Positions 23,215 through 32,321 of a DNA stretch of 64,000 nucleotides are shown in pieces. The stretch's first letter is position 1, and each line of letters begins with the position of its first letter. The position numbers and the translations under genes are program-made. Origin of the DNA: Butyricicoccus pullicaecorum. GTDB taxonomy: Bacteria; Bacillota; Clostridia; Oscillospirales; Butyricicoccaceae. The stretch is taken from NCBI GenBank assembly GCA_018365995.1, contig JAGZIY010000003.1, positions 1 to 64,000 of the forward strand. Direction: 5' to 3'. The notes under the pieces were generated by a model. That model was not told where the DNA came from, did not search any database, and saw only the letters and a list, made by a program, of their open reading frames with translations.

Positions 23215-24363
23215 ATGAATTGGAAACGATGGTTTAGCATTTTTGTATGTGCAGCTATGCTGTGCGGGCAGGCATCGGCACTGCCGGAAATGGGAGGAAT
23301 AAAGTCAAAATCCGCAGTGTTATATGCCGCAGATGGAACGGCCTTATATGGGTATCATGAGGATGAACAGTTACAGCCTGCATCTGTTACAAAAATTATG
23401 ACAATGCTGCTGACTATGGAAGCAATCGACAGCGGAAAGCTCAAGTTTACTGATCTTGTGACGGGCTCTGCTTATGCAGCCTCCATGGGCGGCACGCAGA
23501 TTTGGCTCAAAGAGGGGGAACAGCTGACAGTAGATGAAATGCTCAAAGCCATTGCGGTGGGGTCTGCCAATGACTGTGCAGTTGCCATGGCAGAGCATTT
23601 GGCGGGGAGCGAGGAAGCCTTTGTAGAGATGATGAATACTCGGGCAAAAGAGATTGGGTGCACAGGAACGACATTTGTAAACGCCAATGGACTGGATACA
23701 GGCGGCAAGAAAACGCTGACAACAGCACATGACCTTGCCTTGATTTCGGTGGAATTGCTGAAGCATCCAAAAATCATTGATTACACCAGTATTTGGATGG
23801 ATACCATTCGCAATGGACAGTTTGGTCTTGCAAACACCAATAAGATGCTCAAAAAGTATGATGGTATGATTGGACTCAAAACAGGATATATCTCAGAAGC
23901 AGGCTTTTGCATTTCTGCGGCAGCCGAGCGGGAAGGACTTCGACTGATTGCGGTCGTCATGGCAGCACCGGATAAGGACGCCCGAACGGCAGATGTAAGT
24001 CAATTGCTGAATTATGGATTTGCAAATTTTGCAGCCTATACCCCGGACATATCCGCAGCCTGTGCAGACTTACCTGTTGTTTTGGGGACAGAGGAAAGCG
24101 TACCGGTCGTCTGTGCTGCGCCGGACAGTATTACAATTGAAAAAGAGCGGATCGAAGGCATTACCATGTCTTATGAGCGGCCAGAGCAAATCAATGCACC
24201 TGTGACAATGGGAGAACAGATCGGAACGGCACGTGTAATCGATGAACAGGGAGAGGTACTGCGAGAAATTGCACTCTGCGCGGGAGCAGATGTGGAACGG
24301 CAGAACTTTTGGGACGTTCTGGGATCCTTTTGCAGGGCAGCGACAAACGGCAACGCGCTATGA
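23215..24363 (+). CDS. dacF: D-alanyl-D-alanine carboxypeptidase (DacF-type PBP)
   Basis: A 382-residue class C low-molecular-weight penicillin-binding protein that trims the terminal D-Ala of peptidoglycan stem peptides. It has a signal peptide (residues 1-22, FVCAAMLCGQASA), active-site SVTK with serine 57, SAN at 117-119 and KTG at 222-224. The C-terminal third is the PBP5_C beta domain. AGGAGG precedes the ATG. No clear C-terminal membrane anchor is seen; the last residues are polar, so release or amphipathic attachment is possible. Monocistronic. Confidence 0.95.
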   Translation: MNWKRWFSIFVCAAMLCGQASALPEMGGIKSKSAVLYAADGTALYGYHEDEQLQPASVTKIMTMLLTMEAIDSGKLKFTDLVTGSAYAASMGGTQIWLKEGEQLTVDEMLKAIAVGSANDCAVAMAEHLAGSEEAFVEMMNTRAKEIGCTGTTFVNANGLDTGGKKTLTTAHDLALISVELLKHPKIIDYTSIWMDTIRNGQFGLANTNKMLKKYDGMIGLKTGYISEAGFCISAAAEREGLRLIAVVMAAPDKDARTADVSQLLNYGFANFAAYTPDISAACADLPVVLGTEESVPVVCAAPDSITIEKERIEGITMSYERPEQINAPVTMGEQIGTARVIDEQGEVLREIALCAGADVERQNFWDVLGSFCRAATNGNAL

Positions 24364-24510
24364 GAAAGAAAAATTTTGCAATCTGCTAAAAAATCATGGG
24401 ATAACGGTTGTTTTTTTGTATAGGGTATGGTAACATAAATACAACCTCATTGGGTTCGGATTACAGGAAAATCCTGTGAACGAATGGAACTAGGCTAGGA
24501 GGAAGTTACT

Positions 24511-24921
24511 ATGGTAAAACTCATTATGGGCGGTGCCGGAACCGGCAAGACAAAGGAAATCATTGATCGCGTCAATGCTGCGGTACAGGAAGAAAAAGGC
24601 AGTGTTGTCTGCATCGCAAAGGGCGATAAGCTGAAGTTTGATGTCGCACATGATGCGCGCCTCATCAATGTCAGCGATTATTCAGTAGACAGCTATCCAG
24701 CTCTGCTCGGTTTCGTTGCAGGTATGCACGCTGGTAATTATGATATTTCAAAGGTGTTTATTGATGCACTTTACAAAATTGTAGACTCTAAGGATGCAAG
24801 CGAGGCAGAGAAGTTCCTTCTCGATTTGGATGCGTTTGCTTCCAAACACAGCGTAGATTTCGTTGTTGCACTGAGCGAGGAAGAAATTCAGGCAACCGAA
24901 ACCATGAAGAAATATCTCTGA
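24511..24921 (+). CDS. P-loop protein of unknown function
   Basis: A 136-residue protein that opens with MVKLIMGGAGTGKTKEIIDR, a Walker A loop (GGAGTGKT). It lacks a clear Walker B and is too short for a full ATPase core; the rest is acidic and helical (KDASEAEKFLLDLDAF). Similar short P-loop proteins occur as single genes in Clostridia and have no assigned role. AGGAGG stands 8 bases before the ATG. It precedes the ATP synthase operon but is separated by a perfect terminator, so it is not part of it. Confidence 0.75.
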   Translation: MVKLIMGGAGTGKTKEIIDRVNAAVQEEKGSVVCIAKGDKLKFDVAHDARLINVSDYSVDSYPALLGFVAGMHAGNYDISKVFIDALYKIVDSKDASEAEKFLLDLDAFASKHSVDFVVALSEEEIQATETMKKYL

Positions 24922-25020
24922 TTTTCAAAATATGTCAAAATAGTTAGAAAAATCTCTTTACATAGCCGAAAAAAAGGGAAAATAACTGTTTTCGTCGCAT
25001 GCTAAATATTGGAATCTTTA

Positions 25021-25053
25021 TTGACGCAATCAACAAGATTGCGTCAATATTTT
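25021..25053 (+). terminator. Terminator before the atp operon
   Basis: Perfect 11-base arms TTGACGCAATC/GATTGCGTCAA around AACAA, followed by TATTTTTA. Confidence 0.85.
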
Positions 25054-25202
25054 TAGTCAAAAATCATAGTGTTTGCATAAAGTGCAAAAATCATTGTATT
25101 AAGGGCTTTTGTTTTCTGTCAAAGTCAGCTATAATAATGGAAGGTGTATCGGTAGAGATATCGAGGCATCTGTGTGGTTGAGAAAGGTGGCGCAATGCAT
25201 AC

Positions 25203-25451
25203 ATGCGTACCACAAAAAAGCGTACTCTATGGCATTGGGTAGCAGTGGCAGGACAGTTGGGATTTGCAATGATTACACCGGTTGTGCTGTGCACAGTGGT
25301 GGCATATTGGCTTTCTGAGTATTTTTCGTTAGGCAGCTGGGTTGTGATTCCCGCGATTTTTCTGGGACTTGGCGGCTCTGCGGTATCCTTTCTTAAGGTT
25401 GTGCGTCTCTTACAGATAGATGCACAAAAGCAGGAGGACGAAGATGCTTGA
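25203..25451 (+). CDS. atpZ: AtpZ/AtpI-type small membrane protein
   Basis: An 82-residue protein with a basic N-terminus (MRTTKKRTLWHW) and two membrane helices (LGFAMITPVVLCTVVAYWL; VIPAIFLGLGGSAVSFLKVV). Size, topology and position at the head of the atp operon match AtpZ, which has been linked to ion supply or c-ring assembly together with AtpI. The ribosome site is distant (AAGGTGG about 12 bases upstream). A TATAAT box is at 25130-25135 with a weak -35. Its end overlaps atpI. Confidence 0.8.
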   Translation: MRTTKKRTLWHWVAVAGQLGFAMITPVVLCTVVAYWLSEYFSLGSWVVIPAIFLGLGGSAVSFLKVVRLLQIDAQKQEDEDA

Positions 25452-25833
25452 TTATGCCATTGCAAAAGAAGAACTTCGGCGGTTGACCAAAGGCGTGATT
25501 CCGATTGCCCTCATTCTGTTTGGCGTGCTCGTACTCTTGGGGCAGCCCGTTATGCAGGTTGCAGCTGGAATCGTCTCTGGGACTGCATTTGCGCTCTGGA
25601 GTTTTTATCTGATGAGCCGAAGTGCAGTACGTGCAGTCTGGCAGGGAGATCCCGCACGTGCAAGCAAAATCATTACACGCTCTTATGCTGTGCGATATAG
25701 CATGACAGCTGTGTTTTTGATTGCACTGATCTTGACAGACTGGGTCAATATGCCTGCCGCTGTCTTAACGCTTTTTTCACCCAAAATCACTTTGATGATT
25801 TTGCACTTCTTAAAGAAAGGAGGGGAACTGTAA
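25444..25833 (+). CDS. atpI: ATP synthase subunit I (AtpI)
   Basis: A 129-residue membrane protein with four hydrophobic segments (IPIALILFGVLVLLG; AAGIVSGTAFALWSF; MTAVFLIALILTDWV; AVLTLFSPKITLMIL). AtpI-type proteins help assemble the c-ring of the Fo motor. ATG 25444 follows AGGAGG and overlaps the atpZ stop by 8 bases. The stop is followed at once by the atpB ATG. Confidence 0.85.
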   Translation: MLDYAIAKEELRRLTKGVIPIALILFGVLVLLGQPVMQVAAGIVSGTAFALWSFYLMSRSAVRAVWQGDPARASKIITRSYAVRYSMTAVFLIALILTDWVNMPAAVLTLFSPKITLMILHFLKKGGEL

Positions 25834-26556
25834 ATGGACACCAATATTGCTGGTGCTCGAATTTTGTGGGAAGCTGATTTTTCCCTTCCGCTTTTTGGAA
25901 AAATTTTCATTACCGAAACGATGGTCAATGCATGGATTGTGATGCTGATTATTTTGGGCTTGTGCATTTTCTTTACCCATAATCTGCAAAAGATACCGAA
26001 AGGAAAGCAGGCCTTGATTGAAAAGGCTGTTCAGATGCTTGATGGATTGATCGAGCAGAATATGGGCAAGGGATGTGAGAAATATGCTCCCTATATTATG
26101 ACGCTGATGCTGTCCTCGGTGCTGGGTACGCTGGTATCGCTGATCGGGCTGCGCTCGGTCACGGCAGACCTCAACACGACATTGGGTTGGGCGCTCATGA
26201 CATTTGTACTCATCATTTATACAAATCTGCGTTACAAGGGTGTTGGTGGTTATCTCAAGGGCTTCTTGGAACCGATTCCGGTTATGCTGCCGCTCAATAT
26301 TTTGAGCGAAATTGCAACGCCAATCTCCATGAGCTTCCGTCATTTTGGTAACATTGCAGGTGGTATGGTCATTACGACTTTGCTGCTTGGTGCGCTTGGT
26401 GCGCTGTCAAGCGCCATTCATCTGCCGATCCCGCTGTTGCAAATCGGTATCCCGGGCGTGTTGTCCCTGTATTTCGATTTGTTCTCGGCTTGTATTCAGG
26501 CATTTATTTTCAGTATGCTGACGATGGCATATGTCGGTTCAGCACGGGAAGCGTAA
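25834..26556 (+). CDS. atpB: F1Fo ATP synthase subunit a
   Basis: A 240-residue membrane stator subunit with about five to six helices. The conserved helix includes the essential arginine in SMSFRHFGNIAGGM, and the last helix has ISMSFR/SACIQAFIFSMLTMAYV. It forms the ion half-channels next to the c-ring. The ATG follows the atpI stop without a gap (TAAATG), with AAAGGAGGGG just upstream, so the two are tightly coupled. Confidence 0.96.
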   Translation: MDTNIAGARILWEADFSLPLFGKIFITETMVNAWIVMLIILGLCIFFTHNLQKIPKGKQALIEKAVQMLDGLIEQNMGKGCEKYAPYIMTLMLSSVLGTLVSLIGLRSVTADLNTTLGWALMTFVLIIYTNLRYKGVGGYLKGFLEPIPVMLPLNILSEIATPISMSFRHFGNIAGGMVITTLLLGALGALSSAIHLPIPLLQIGIPGVLSLYFDLFSACIQAFIFSMLTMAYVGSAREA

Positions 26557-26636
26557 AATACGCACTTCAAATTTTGTGAACAGACCATCTTTGTCTATGG
26601 TTCTGAGAAAAACATCTTTAGGAGGAAATAAAGTTT

Positions 26637-26894
26637 ATGGATCCGAAAGCATTTGTAGCAGGTATGTCCGCTCTGGGTGCCGGAATGGCAATGATCGCAG
26701 GTCTTGGTCCTGGTATTGGTGAGGGTTATGTTGCAGGTCAGGCCTGCTCTGCAATCGCACGTCAGCCAGAAGCACAGTCCGATGTTACCCGTACTATGAT
26801 CATGGGTATCGCAATGGCCGAGTCTACTGGTATTTACGCACTGGTTATTGCACTGATCCTGCTTTTTGCAAACCCGCTTCTCAATAAGGTTTGA
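26637..26894 (+). CDS. atpE: F1Fo ATP synthase subunit c, two-carboxylate Na+-type signature
   Basis: An 85-residue hairpin of two membrane helices joined by the polar loop ARQPEAQSD. The ion site shows glutamate 29 in GPGIGEGYVAG on helix 1 and MAESTGIYALV on helix 2 (glutamate 62, serine 63, threonine 64, tyrosine 67). Na+-binding c-rings have the E-S-T..Y pattern, and a second glutamate on helix 1 in place of glutamine is the pattern described for Fusobacterium nucleatum. So Na+ coupling is predicted from sequence. AGGAGG stands 11 bases before the ATG. A high-translation leader is expected because 8-15 copies are needed per enzyme. Confidence 0.96.
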   Translation: MDPKAFVAGMSALGAGMAMIAGLGPGIGEGYVAGQACSAIARQPEAQSDVTRTMIMGIAMAESTGIYALVIALILLFANPLLNKV

Positions 26895-26949
26895 TTGATA
26901 CCCGGGTGTGTAAAAGACCGAAACTTCCATTTCGGAAGGAGGAAAACCA

Positions 26950-27450
26950 GTGGAAGAATTGACAAGAGCGTTTGTTGACCTCAATCTGTGGTCACTGTTT
27001 GTTACAATCTGTAACACACTGATTACGTTCCTCATCATCAAGCGCTTCCTGTACAAGCCGCTGCGCAAAATGCTTGCAGCACGTGAGCAGGAGGTTCGAG
27101 ATTTGTATACCCATGCAGAGACCGACCGCCGTGAAGCAGAGGCAATGAAGCGTGATTATACCGCTTCGATTGCAAATGCAAAGCAGGAAGCAGCTGAAAT
27201 CGTATCCAATGCGCAGAAGCGTGCAGAAAAGCGTGCAGAGGATATCGTTGAACAGGCGAATCATGAGGCTGCCGCTGCAAAACAGCGTGCAGAAGAAAGC
27301 ATTGAGCAGGAACGTAAGAAGGCAATGAATCAAATGAAGGATGAAATCGCGGGTCTGTCCATGCTGATTGCCTCGAAGGTGGTCGAGCGTGAGGTAAATC
27401 CGGAGGATCATAAGCGTTTGATTGACGATTTCATTGATAAGGTAGGGTGA
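26950..27450 (+). CDS. atpF: F1Fo ATP synthase subunit b
   Basis: A 166-residue peripheral stalk subunit: one N-terminal membrane helix (LWSLFVTICNTLITFLIIK) and a long alanine/glutamate-rich coiled coil (AREQEVRDLYTHAETDRREA, and onward). It starts at GTG 26950 with GGAGG 8 bases upstream. A small CCGAAA/TTTCGG hairpin (26918-26935) lies just ahead of the ribosome site and may tune its translation relative to atpE. Overlaps atpH at the end. Confidence 0.94.
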   Translation: MEELTRAFVDLNLWSLFVTICNTLITFLIIKRFLYKPLRKMLAAREQEVRDLYTHAETDRREAEAMKRDYTASIANAKQEAAEIVSNAQKRAEKRAEDIVEQANHEAAAAKQRAEESIEQERKKAMNQMKDEIAGLSMLIASKVVEREVNPEDHKRLIDDFIDKVG

Positions 27451-27998
27451 GCGCTGTGGCAACCGTTGTCAGTGAGCGCTATGCGCTGTCCTTATATGAG
27501 GTGGCAAAGGCAGAGGGTCTTGCCGCTGATATGTGCGAGGCGCTGGGTGAAGTGTCGGAGATTTTTTCCACATATCCAGATTACCTCAAAGTCCTGACTA
27601 CGCCATCCATTTCGCTGGAGGATAAAAGACAAACCCTTCGGATGGTATTTGAAAATCAGGTACATCCTTATCTGCTCAACTTTTTGCTGCTTTTAACAGA
27701 AAAGCGCAGGATTGGGCTGATTCATGAGATGGCTGTGGCGTATCGGGATTTCTATTATCTGGAAGCTGGTATGTGTGCAGTAACTGCAATTACAGCAGTT
27801 GCGCTTACAGGCGAACAGATGAAAAAACTACAAGATAAGATGACCAGTGTAACCGGCAAGCAGATTGTCCTCAAAAATGAGGTCAGCGCTGACGTGCTGG
27901 GCGGCGTACTTGTGCGCATCGAAAACAAACAGATCGATGACACGATAAAGTCGCGCCTGTCCGGTATTGCGGCTTCACTGGGTCAAATAATTGCGTAA
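27447..27998 (+). CDS. atpH: F1Fo ATP synthase subunit delta
   Basis: A 183-residue OSCP/delta subunit linking F1 to the stalk. Family features: SERYALSLYEVAKAEG at the start, FSTYPDYLKVLTTPSI, LLNFLLLLTEKRRIGLI and the C-terminal ADVLGGVLVRIENKQIDDTI. Starts at GTG 27447 overlapping the atpF stop; GTG 27456 is an alternative. Both readings keep the whole conserved domain. Confidence 0.93.
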   Translation: MSAVATVVSERYALSLYEVAKAEGLAADMCEALGEVSEIFSTYPDYLKVLTTPSISLEDKRQTLRMVFENQVHPYLLNFLLLLTEKRRIGLIHEMAVAYRDFYYLEAGMCAVTAITAVALTGEQMKKLQDKMTSVTGKQIVLKNEVSADVLGGVLVRIENKQIDDTIKSRLSGIAASLGQIIA

Positions 27999-28014
27999 GA
28001 AAGAAGGTGACTTC

Positions 28015-29517
28015 ATGGATTTACGCCCTGATGAAATCAGCACGATAATTAAACAGCAGATTACCAATTACCAATCCCAGATCAAGCTGGAAAATGTTGG
28101 TACAGTTGTATCCGTTGGTGATGGTATCTGCCATATTCATGGTCTGGAGGACTGTATGTCCGGCGAGATGCTGGAATTTGACGGCGGTGTGTACGGTATG
28201 GCGCAGAACCTGGAGGAAGATCTGGTTGGTGCTGTATTGCTGGGTTCGGATCAGAATATCCGCGAGGGTGACACAGTCAAGCGTACCGGACGTATCGTAG
28301 AGGTTCCGGTTGGCGAGGCAATGCTCGGCCGCGTTGTAGACGCGCTGGGTATGCCGATTGACGGCAAGGGACCGATTGAGACAAGTGAAACCCGTCCAAT
28401 CGAAAGCCCAGCTCCGGGTATTATTGAGAGAACGCCAGTTAACGTACCGCTCCAGACAGGTATCAAGGCTATTGACTCCATGATTCCAATTGGCCGTGGT
28501 CAGCGTGAGCTGATTATTGGCGATCGACAGACTGGTAAAACTGCCATCTGTCTCGACACAATCATCAATCAAAAGAATACAGGTGTTATCTGTATTTATG
28601 TTGCAATCGGTCAGAAGCGATCCACAGTTGCACAGGTTGCAGAAACACTTGCAGCAAATGGCGCCATGGATTACAGCATCATTGTTGCAGCGACTGCATC
28701 GGAATCTGCACCGCTGCAATATATTGCACCCTATTCGGGCTGCTCAATTGGTGAATATTTTATGCACAAGGGCAAGGATGTTTTGGTAATCTATGATGAC
28801 TTGTCCAAGCATGCGGTTGCTTACCGTGCACTTTCTCTGCTGCTTCATCGTCCACCCGGACGTGAGGCATATCCGGGCGATGTATTCTATCTGCATTCTC
28901 GTCTGCTCGAACGTGCAGCAAATATCCAGAACGGCGGTTCTTTGACGGCGCTGCCGATTATCGAGACACAGGCCGGTGACGTTTCGGCTTATATTCCGAC
29001 CAACGTGATTTCTATTACAGATGGTCAGATTTTCCTCGAAACCGAGCTGTTCAATATGGGTATCCGTCCGGCGGTCAACCCGGGTATTTCGGTATCCCGT
29101 GTTGGTGGTAATGCACAGATTAAGGCGATGAAGAAAGTATCCGGTACCTTGAAACTCGCATATTCACAGTATCGTGAATTACAGGCGTTTTCACAGTTCG
29201 GTTCTGACCTTGATGCAGACACTAAGGCACGTCTGGCACAGGGTGAACGCATCGTTGAGGTACTCAAGCAGCCGCAAAACAGCCCGCTCACGGTTGAAAA
29301 GCAGGTTGTCATTATTTATGCTGTTGTCAATAAGTATTTGATTGATGTTCCGGTTACGCAGATTGCTGAATTCCAGAACGAACTCTTTGCTTATTTGGAA
29401 ACAGAGCACAGCGAGATTCTGGATTCGATCCGTGAGACAAAATCCATTGATGATGTGAAGGATACGCTCCCGAAAGCAATCGAAGCGTTCAAAGCGAGAT
29501 TCCTCGGCGAGCACTAA
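28015..29517 (+). CDS. atpA: F1Fo ATP synthase subunit alpha
   Basis: A 500-residue regulatory nucleotide-binding subunit. It has the beta-barrel domain (VSVGDGICHIHGLEDCMSGE), Walker A GDRQTGKT, VIYDDLSKHAVAYR and the signature PAVNPGISVSRVGGNAQ. ATG 28015 follows AAAGGTGA; the longer frame from 27991 overlaps atpH and is rejected. Complete. Confidence 0.98.
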   Translation: MDLRPDEISTIIKQQITNYQSQIKLENVGTVVSVGDGICHIHGLEDCMSGEMLEFDGGVYGMAQNLEEDLVGAVLLGSDQNIREGDTVKRTGRIVEVPVGEAMLGRVVDALGMPIDGKGPIETSETRPIESPAPGIIERTPVNVPLQTGIKAIDSMIPIGRGQRELIIGDRQTGKTAICLDTIINQKNTGVICIYVAIGQKRSTVAQVAETLAANGAMDYSIIVAATASESAPLQYIAPYSGCSIGEYFMHKGKDVLVIYDDLSKHAVAYRALSLLLHRPPGREAYPGDVFYLHSRLLERAANIQNGGSLTALPIIETQAGDVSAYIPTNVISITDGQIFLETELFNMGIRPAVNPGISVSRVGGNAQIKAMKKVSGTLKLAYSQYRELQAFSQFGSDLDADTKARLAQGERIVEVLKQPQNSPLTVEKQVVIIYAVVNKYLIDVPVTQIAEFQNELFAYLETEHSEILDSIRETKSIDDVKDTLPKAIEAFKARFLGEH

Positions 29518-29532
29518 AGGAGGCATCTGAGA

Positions 29533-30390
29533 ATGGCTTCCGGAAATATGAAGGATATCAAGCGGCGTATTCGAAGCGTTGAATCAACCATGCAGATCAC
29601 AAAGGCGATGGAATTGGTTGCATCCAGCAAGCTGCGCCGTGCAAAGGAGCGCGTAGAACAGACAAGACCGTATTTTTACGCGCTTCAAGAGACTGTTTCG
29701 CGTGTGCTGCGGGAAAATCATTTTTCCAATATTTATACCGAACAGCGCGCAGTCAAAAAAAGTCTGTTTGTCGTCATTGCAGGTGACCGCGGCTTGGCAG
29801 GTGGCTACAATGCTGGTGTGCTCAAGCTCGCAGTGGCTGAAATGGCAGATAAGCAGGTATCCGTTTTGACAATCGGCAAAAAGGCACAGGAATATTTTGC
29901 AAAGCGTGATTATGAAGTGCTTGCAGATTATCCGGGTGTTGCTGAGACATTAACAATTTCAGATATGCAGCCGATTACAGCCGATCTCCTTGCACATTTT
30001 CGTGCAGGTGAGATTGACGAGATTTATTTATGTTATACAGCATTTGTCTCTCCAATGACACAGGAGCCACGCATGGTTCGTATTCTTCCTGCTGCGCCTC
30101 ATGACCATAACGTACAGGGCAAGAAGAATGGTGCAGTGGAATGTGATCCATCTCCAGAGACCGTGCTGCAAGCAGTCATCCCCGAATATATCAGCGGTAT
30201 GATTTATGGCGCTGTGGTAGAGTCCTATGCGTCTGAACAGTCGGCACGCCGCATGGCAATGGAGTCTGCTTCCGATAATGCCAGTGAGATGATTGAAGAT
30301 CTGAATCTGTCCTATAACCGTGCCCGTCAGGCGGCGATTACGCAAGAAATTACCGAGATCGTTGCAGGCTCTGGCGCTGTGGGCGGTTAA
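29533..30390 (+). CDS. atpG: F1Fo ATP synthase subunit gamma
   Basis: A 285-residue central rotor shaft. Typical opening DIKRRIRSVESTMQITKAME and closing YNRARQAAITQEITEIVAG coiled-coil ends, with the central FVVIAGDRGLAGGYNAGVL fold. AAGGAGG precedes the ATG. Complete. Confidence 0.97.
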   Translation: MASGNMKDIKRRIRSVESTMQITKAMELVASSKLRRAKERVEQTRPYFYALQETVSRVLRENHFSNIYTEQRAVKKSLFVVIAGDRGLAGGYNAGVLKLAVAEMADKQVSVLTIGKKAQEYFAKRDYEVLADYPGVAETLTISDMQPITADLLAHFRAGEIDEIYLCYTAFVSPMTQEPRMVRILPAAPHDHNVQGKKNGAVECDPSPETVLQAVIPEYISGMIYGAVVESYASEQSARRMAMESASDNASEMIEDLNLSYNRARQAAITQEITEIVAGSGAVGG

Positions 30391-30420
30391 TCCACTTTAC
30401 AAGATTAGGGAGTTTTGCTA

Positions 30421-31821
30421 ATGAGTGAACAGAATATTGGTACTGTTGTCCAGATTATTGGACCGGTACTGGATATCAAATTTCCCGCAGACACCCTGCC
30501 AAAACTGCTCAATGCAATCACCATCACCGCGCCCGATGGGCACACCGTGACCGTTGAGGTCGCGCAGCACGTTGGTCAGGATACCGTTCGCTGCATTGCG
30601 ATGCAGTCTACGGACGGTCTTGTCCGCGGAATGGATGCGAATGATACCGGTGCACCGATTTCTGTGCCGGTTGGCAGGGAAAATCTGGGTCGTATCTTTA
30701 ACCTGCTGGGTGAGCCAGTTGACAATAAGCCGGCCTCGGGCGTAAAGGAGCGCTGGCCGATTCATCGGGAAGCGCCAGCTTATGAGGATCAGCAGCCACA
30801 GACTGAGATTCTGGAAACTGGAATCAAGGTGGTTGACCTGATTGCACCTTACGCAAAGGGCGGTAAGATTGGTTTGTTCGGCGGTGCAGGTGTTGGTAAG
30901 ACGGTTATTATCATGGAGCTTATCAATAATATTGCAAAGCAGCATGGCGGTATTTCTGTTTTTACTGGTGTTGGAGAGCGTACTCGTGAGGGTAACGACC
31001 TTTACAACGAAATGCAGGAGTCCGGCGTTATCGATAAGACTGTTCTGGTCTATGGTCAGATGAATGAACCGCCCGGAGCACGTATGCGTGTTGCACTGTC
31101 TGGCTTGACCATGGCGGAGTATTTTCGTGATGTTGAGGGGCAGGACGTATTGTTGTTTATCGATAACATTTTCCGTTTTACCCAAGCAGGTTCGGAGGTT
31201 TCCGCGCTTCTCGGGCGTATGCCGTCCGCTGTAGGCTATCAGCCGACACTGGCAACCGAGATGGGTGCACTTCAGGAGCGTATTACCTCTACAAAGAAAG
31301 GGTCAATCACATCGGTACAGGCGGTTTATGTGCCTGCCGATGACTTGACAGATCCAGCTCCGGCAACTACTTTTGCACATTTGGATGCAAAGACTGTTCT
31401 GTCTCGTCAGATTGCGTCTCTGGGTATCTATCCGGCTGTCGATCCGCTGGATTCTACCTCTCGTATTCTGACACCAGAGATGGTTGGTAAGGAGCATTAT
31501 GAGGTTGCCCGTGCAGTGCAGACCATTTTGCAGCGCTATAAGGAGCTTCAGGATATCATTGCAATTTTGGGCATGGACGAGCTGTCTGATGAAGATAAGC
31601 TGACCGTTGCCCGTGCACGTAAGATTCAGAACTTCCTGTCGCAGCCGTTCTCTGTTGCAGAGCAGTTTACTGGCATGGCTGGTAAGTATGTTCCGGTCAA
31701 GGAAACGGTGCGTGGCTTTAAGGAAATTTTGGAGGGTAAGCATGATGATCTGCCCGAGTCGGCGTTCCTGTTCGTCGGCACCATCGAGGAGGCAGTGGAG
31801 AAGGCAAAGAAGGGAGCATAA
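30421..31821 (+). CDS. atpD: F1Fo ATP synthase subunit beta
   Basis: A 466-residue catalytic subunit. Walker A GGAGVGKT, catalytic GERTREGNDLY with the glutamate, LFIDNIFRFTQAGSEVS (Walker B) and the signature PAVDPLDSTSR. ATG 30421 with GGGAG upstream is preferred over the TTG at 30415. Complete. Confidence 0.98.
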   Translation: MSEQNIGTVVQIIGPVLDIKFPADTLPKLLNAITITAPDGHTVTVEVAQHVGQDTVRCIAMQSTDGLVRGMDANDTGAPISVPVGRENLGRIFNLLGEPVDNKPASGVKERWPIHREAPAYEDQQPQTEILETGIKVVDLIAPYAKGGKIGLFGGAGVGKTVIIMELINNIAKQHGGISVFTGVGERTREGNDLYNEMQESGVIDKTVLVYGQMNEPPGARMRVALSGLTMAEYFRDVEGQDVLLFIDNIFRFTQAGSEVSALLGRMPSAVGYQPTLATEMGALQERITSTKKGSITSVQAVYVPADDLTDPAPATTFAHLDAKTVLSRQIASLGIYPAVDPLDSTSRILTPEMVGKEHYEVARAVQTILQRYKELQDIIAILGMDELSDEDKLTVARARKIQNFLSQPFSVAEQFTGMAGKYVPVKETVRGFKEILEGKHDDLPESAFLFVGTIEEAVEKAKKGA

Positions 31822-31824
31822 GCT

Positions 31825-32223
31825 ATGGCTACCTTTCATTTGCGTGTCTTGACTGCGGAAAAGATGTTTTTTGAGGGCGATGTGGATCGCTGTATTGTGC
31901 GGACTGTAACGGGTGATATTGGAATTTTGCCAAATCACATTGCGTATATGGCACCCTTGGGCGTTGGTGGGCTTACCATTTATCAAAATGGCAAGCCGAG
32001 GCTTGCGGCAGTTGCGCAGGGTTTTATCGAGGTGAGCGACAATGAGACAACTATCATTGCGCACACCTGTGAATGGGCTGATGAGATCGATCTTAACCGT
32101 GCAGAGCAGGCAAAGCAGCGTGCACAGGCGCAGTTACAGGCAAAGGCTGAACAAAAGGAATTTGAACATGCGCAGATCAAACTCAAAAAGGCAATGAATC
32201 GAATTCGCAGTGCACAGAAATAA
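31825..32223 (+). CDS. atpC: F1Fo ATP synthase subunit epsilon
   Basis: A 132-residue regulatory rotor subunit: N-terminal beta sandwich (FHLRVLTAEKMFFEGDVDRC, GDIGILPNHIAYMAPL) and a C-terminal helical hairpin (AEQAKQRAQAQLQAKAEQ). Starts 3 bases after atpD. Last gene of the operon; a strong terminator follows. Confidence 0.96.
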   Translation: MATFHLRVLTAEKMFFEGDVDRCIVRTVTGDIGILPNHIAYMAPLGVGGLTIYQNGKPRLAAVAQGFIEVSDNETTIIAHTCEWADEIDLNRAEQAKQRAQAQLQAKAEQKEFEHAQIKLKKAMNRIRSAQK

Positions 32224-32254
32224 GAATCGGTGTTCTGCTTGAACATGTATTCTA

Positions 32255-32293
32255 AAAAATGGCAGTTACAAATACTTTGTAACTGCCATTTTT
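32255..32293 (+). terminator. Terminator of the atp operon
   Basis: ATGGCAGTTACAAA pairs perfectly with its complement around TAC, with A-run before and TTTTT after. Bidirectional in form. Confidence 0.92.
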
Positions 32294-32321
32294 GCAGAGA
32301 TTGCAGGAAAGGGGAGTGTGC

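Noticed and set aside
23215..24363. Class A beta-lactamase instead of carboxypeptidase
   Set aside because: SxxK, SAN and KTG spacing, PBP5_C-like tail and length fit DacF; no deacylating glutamate motif.
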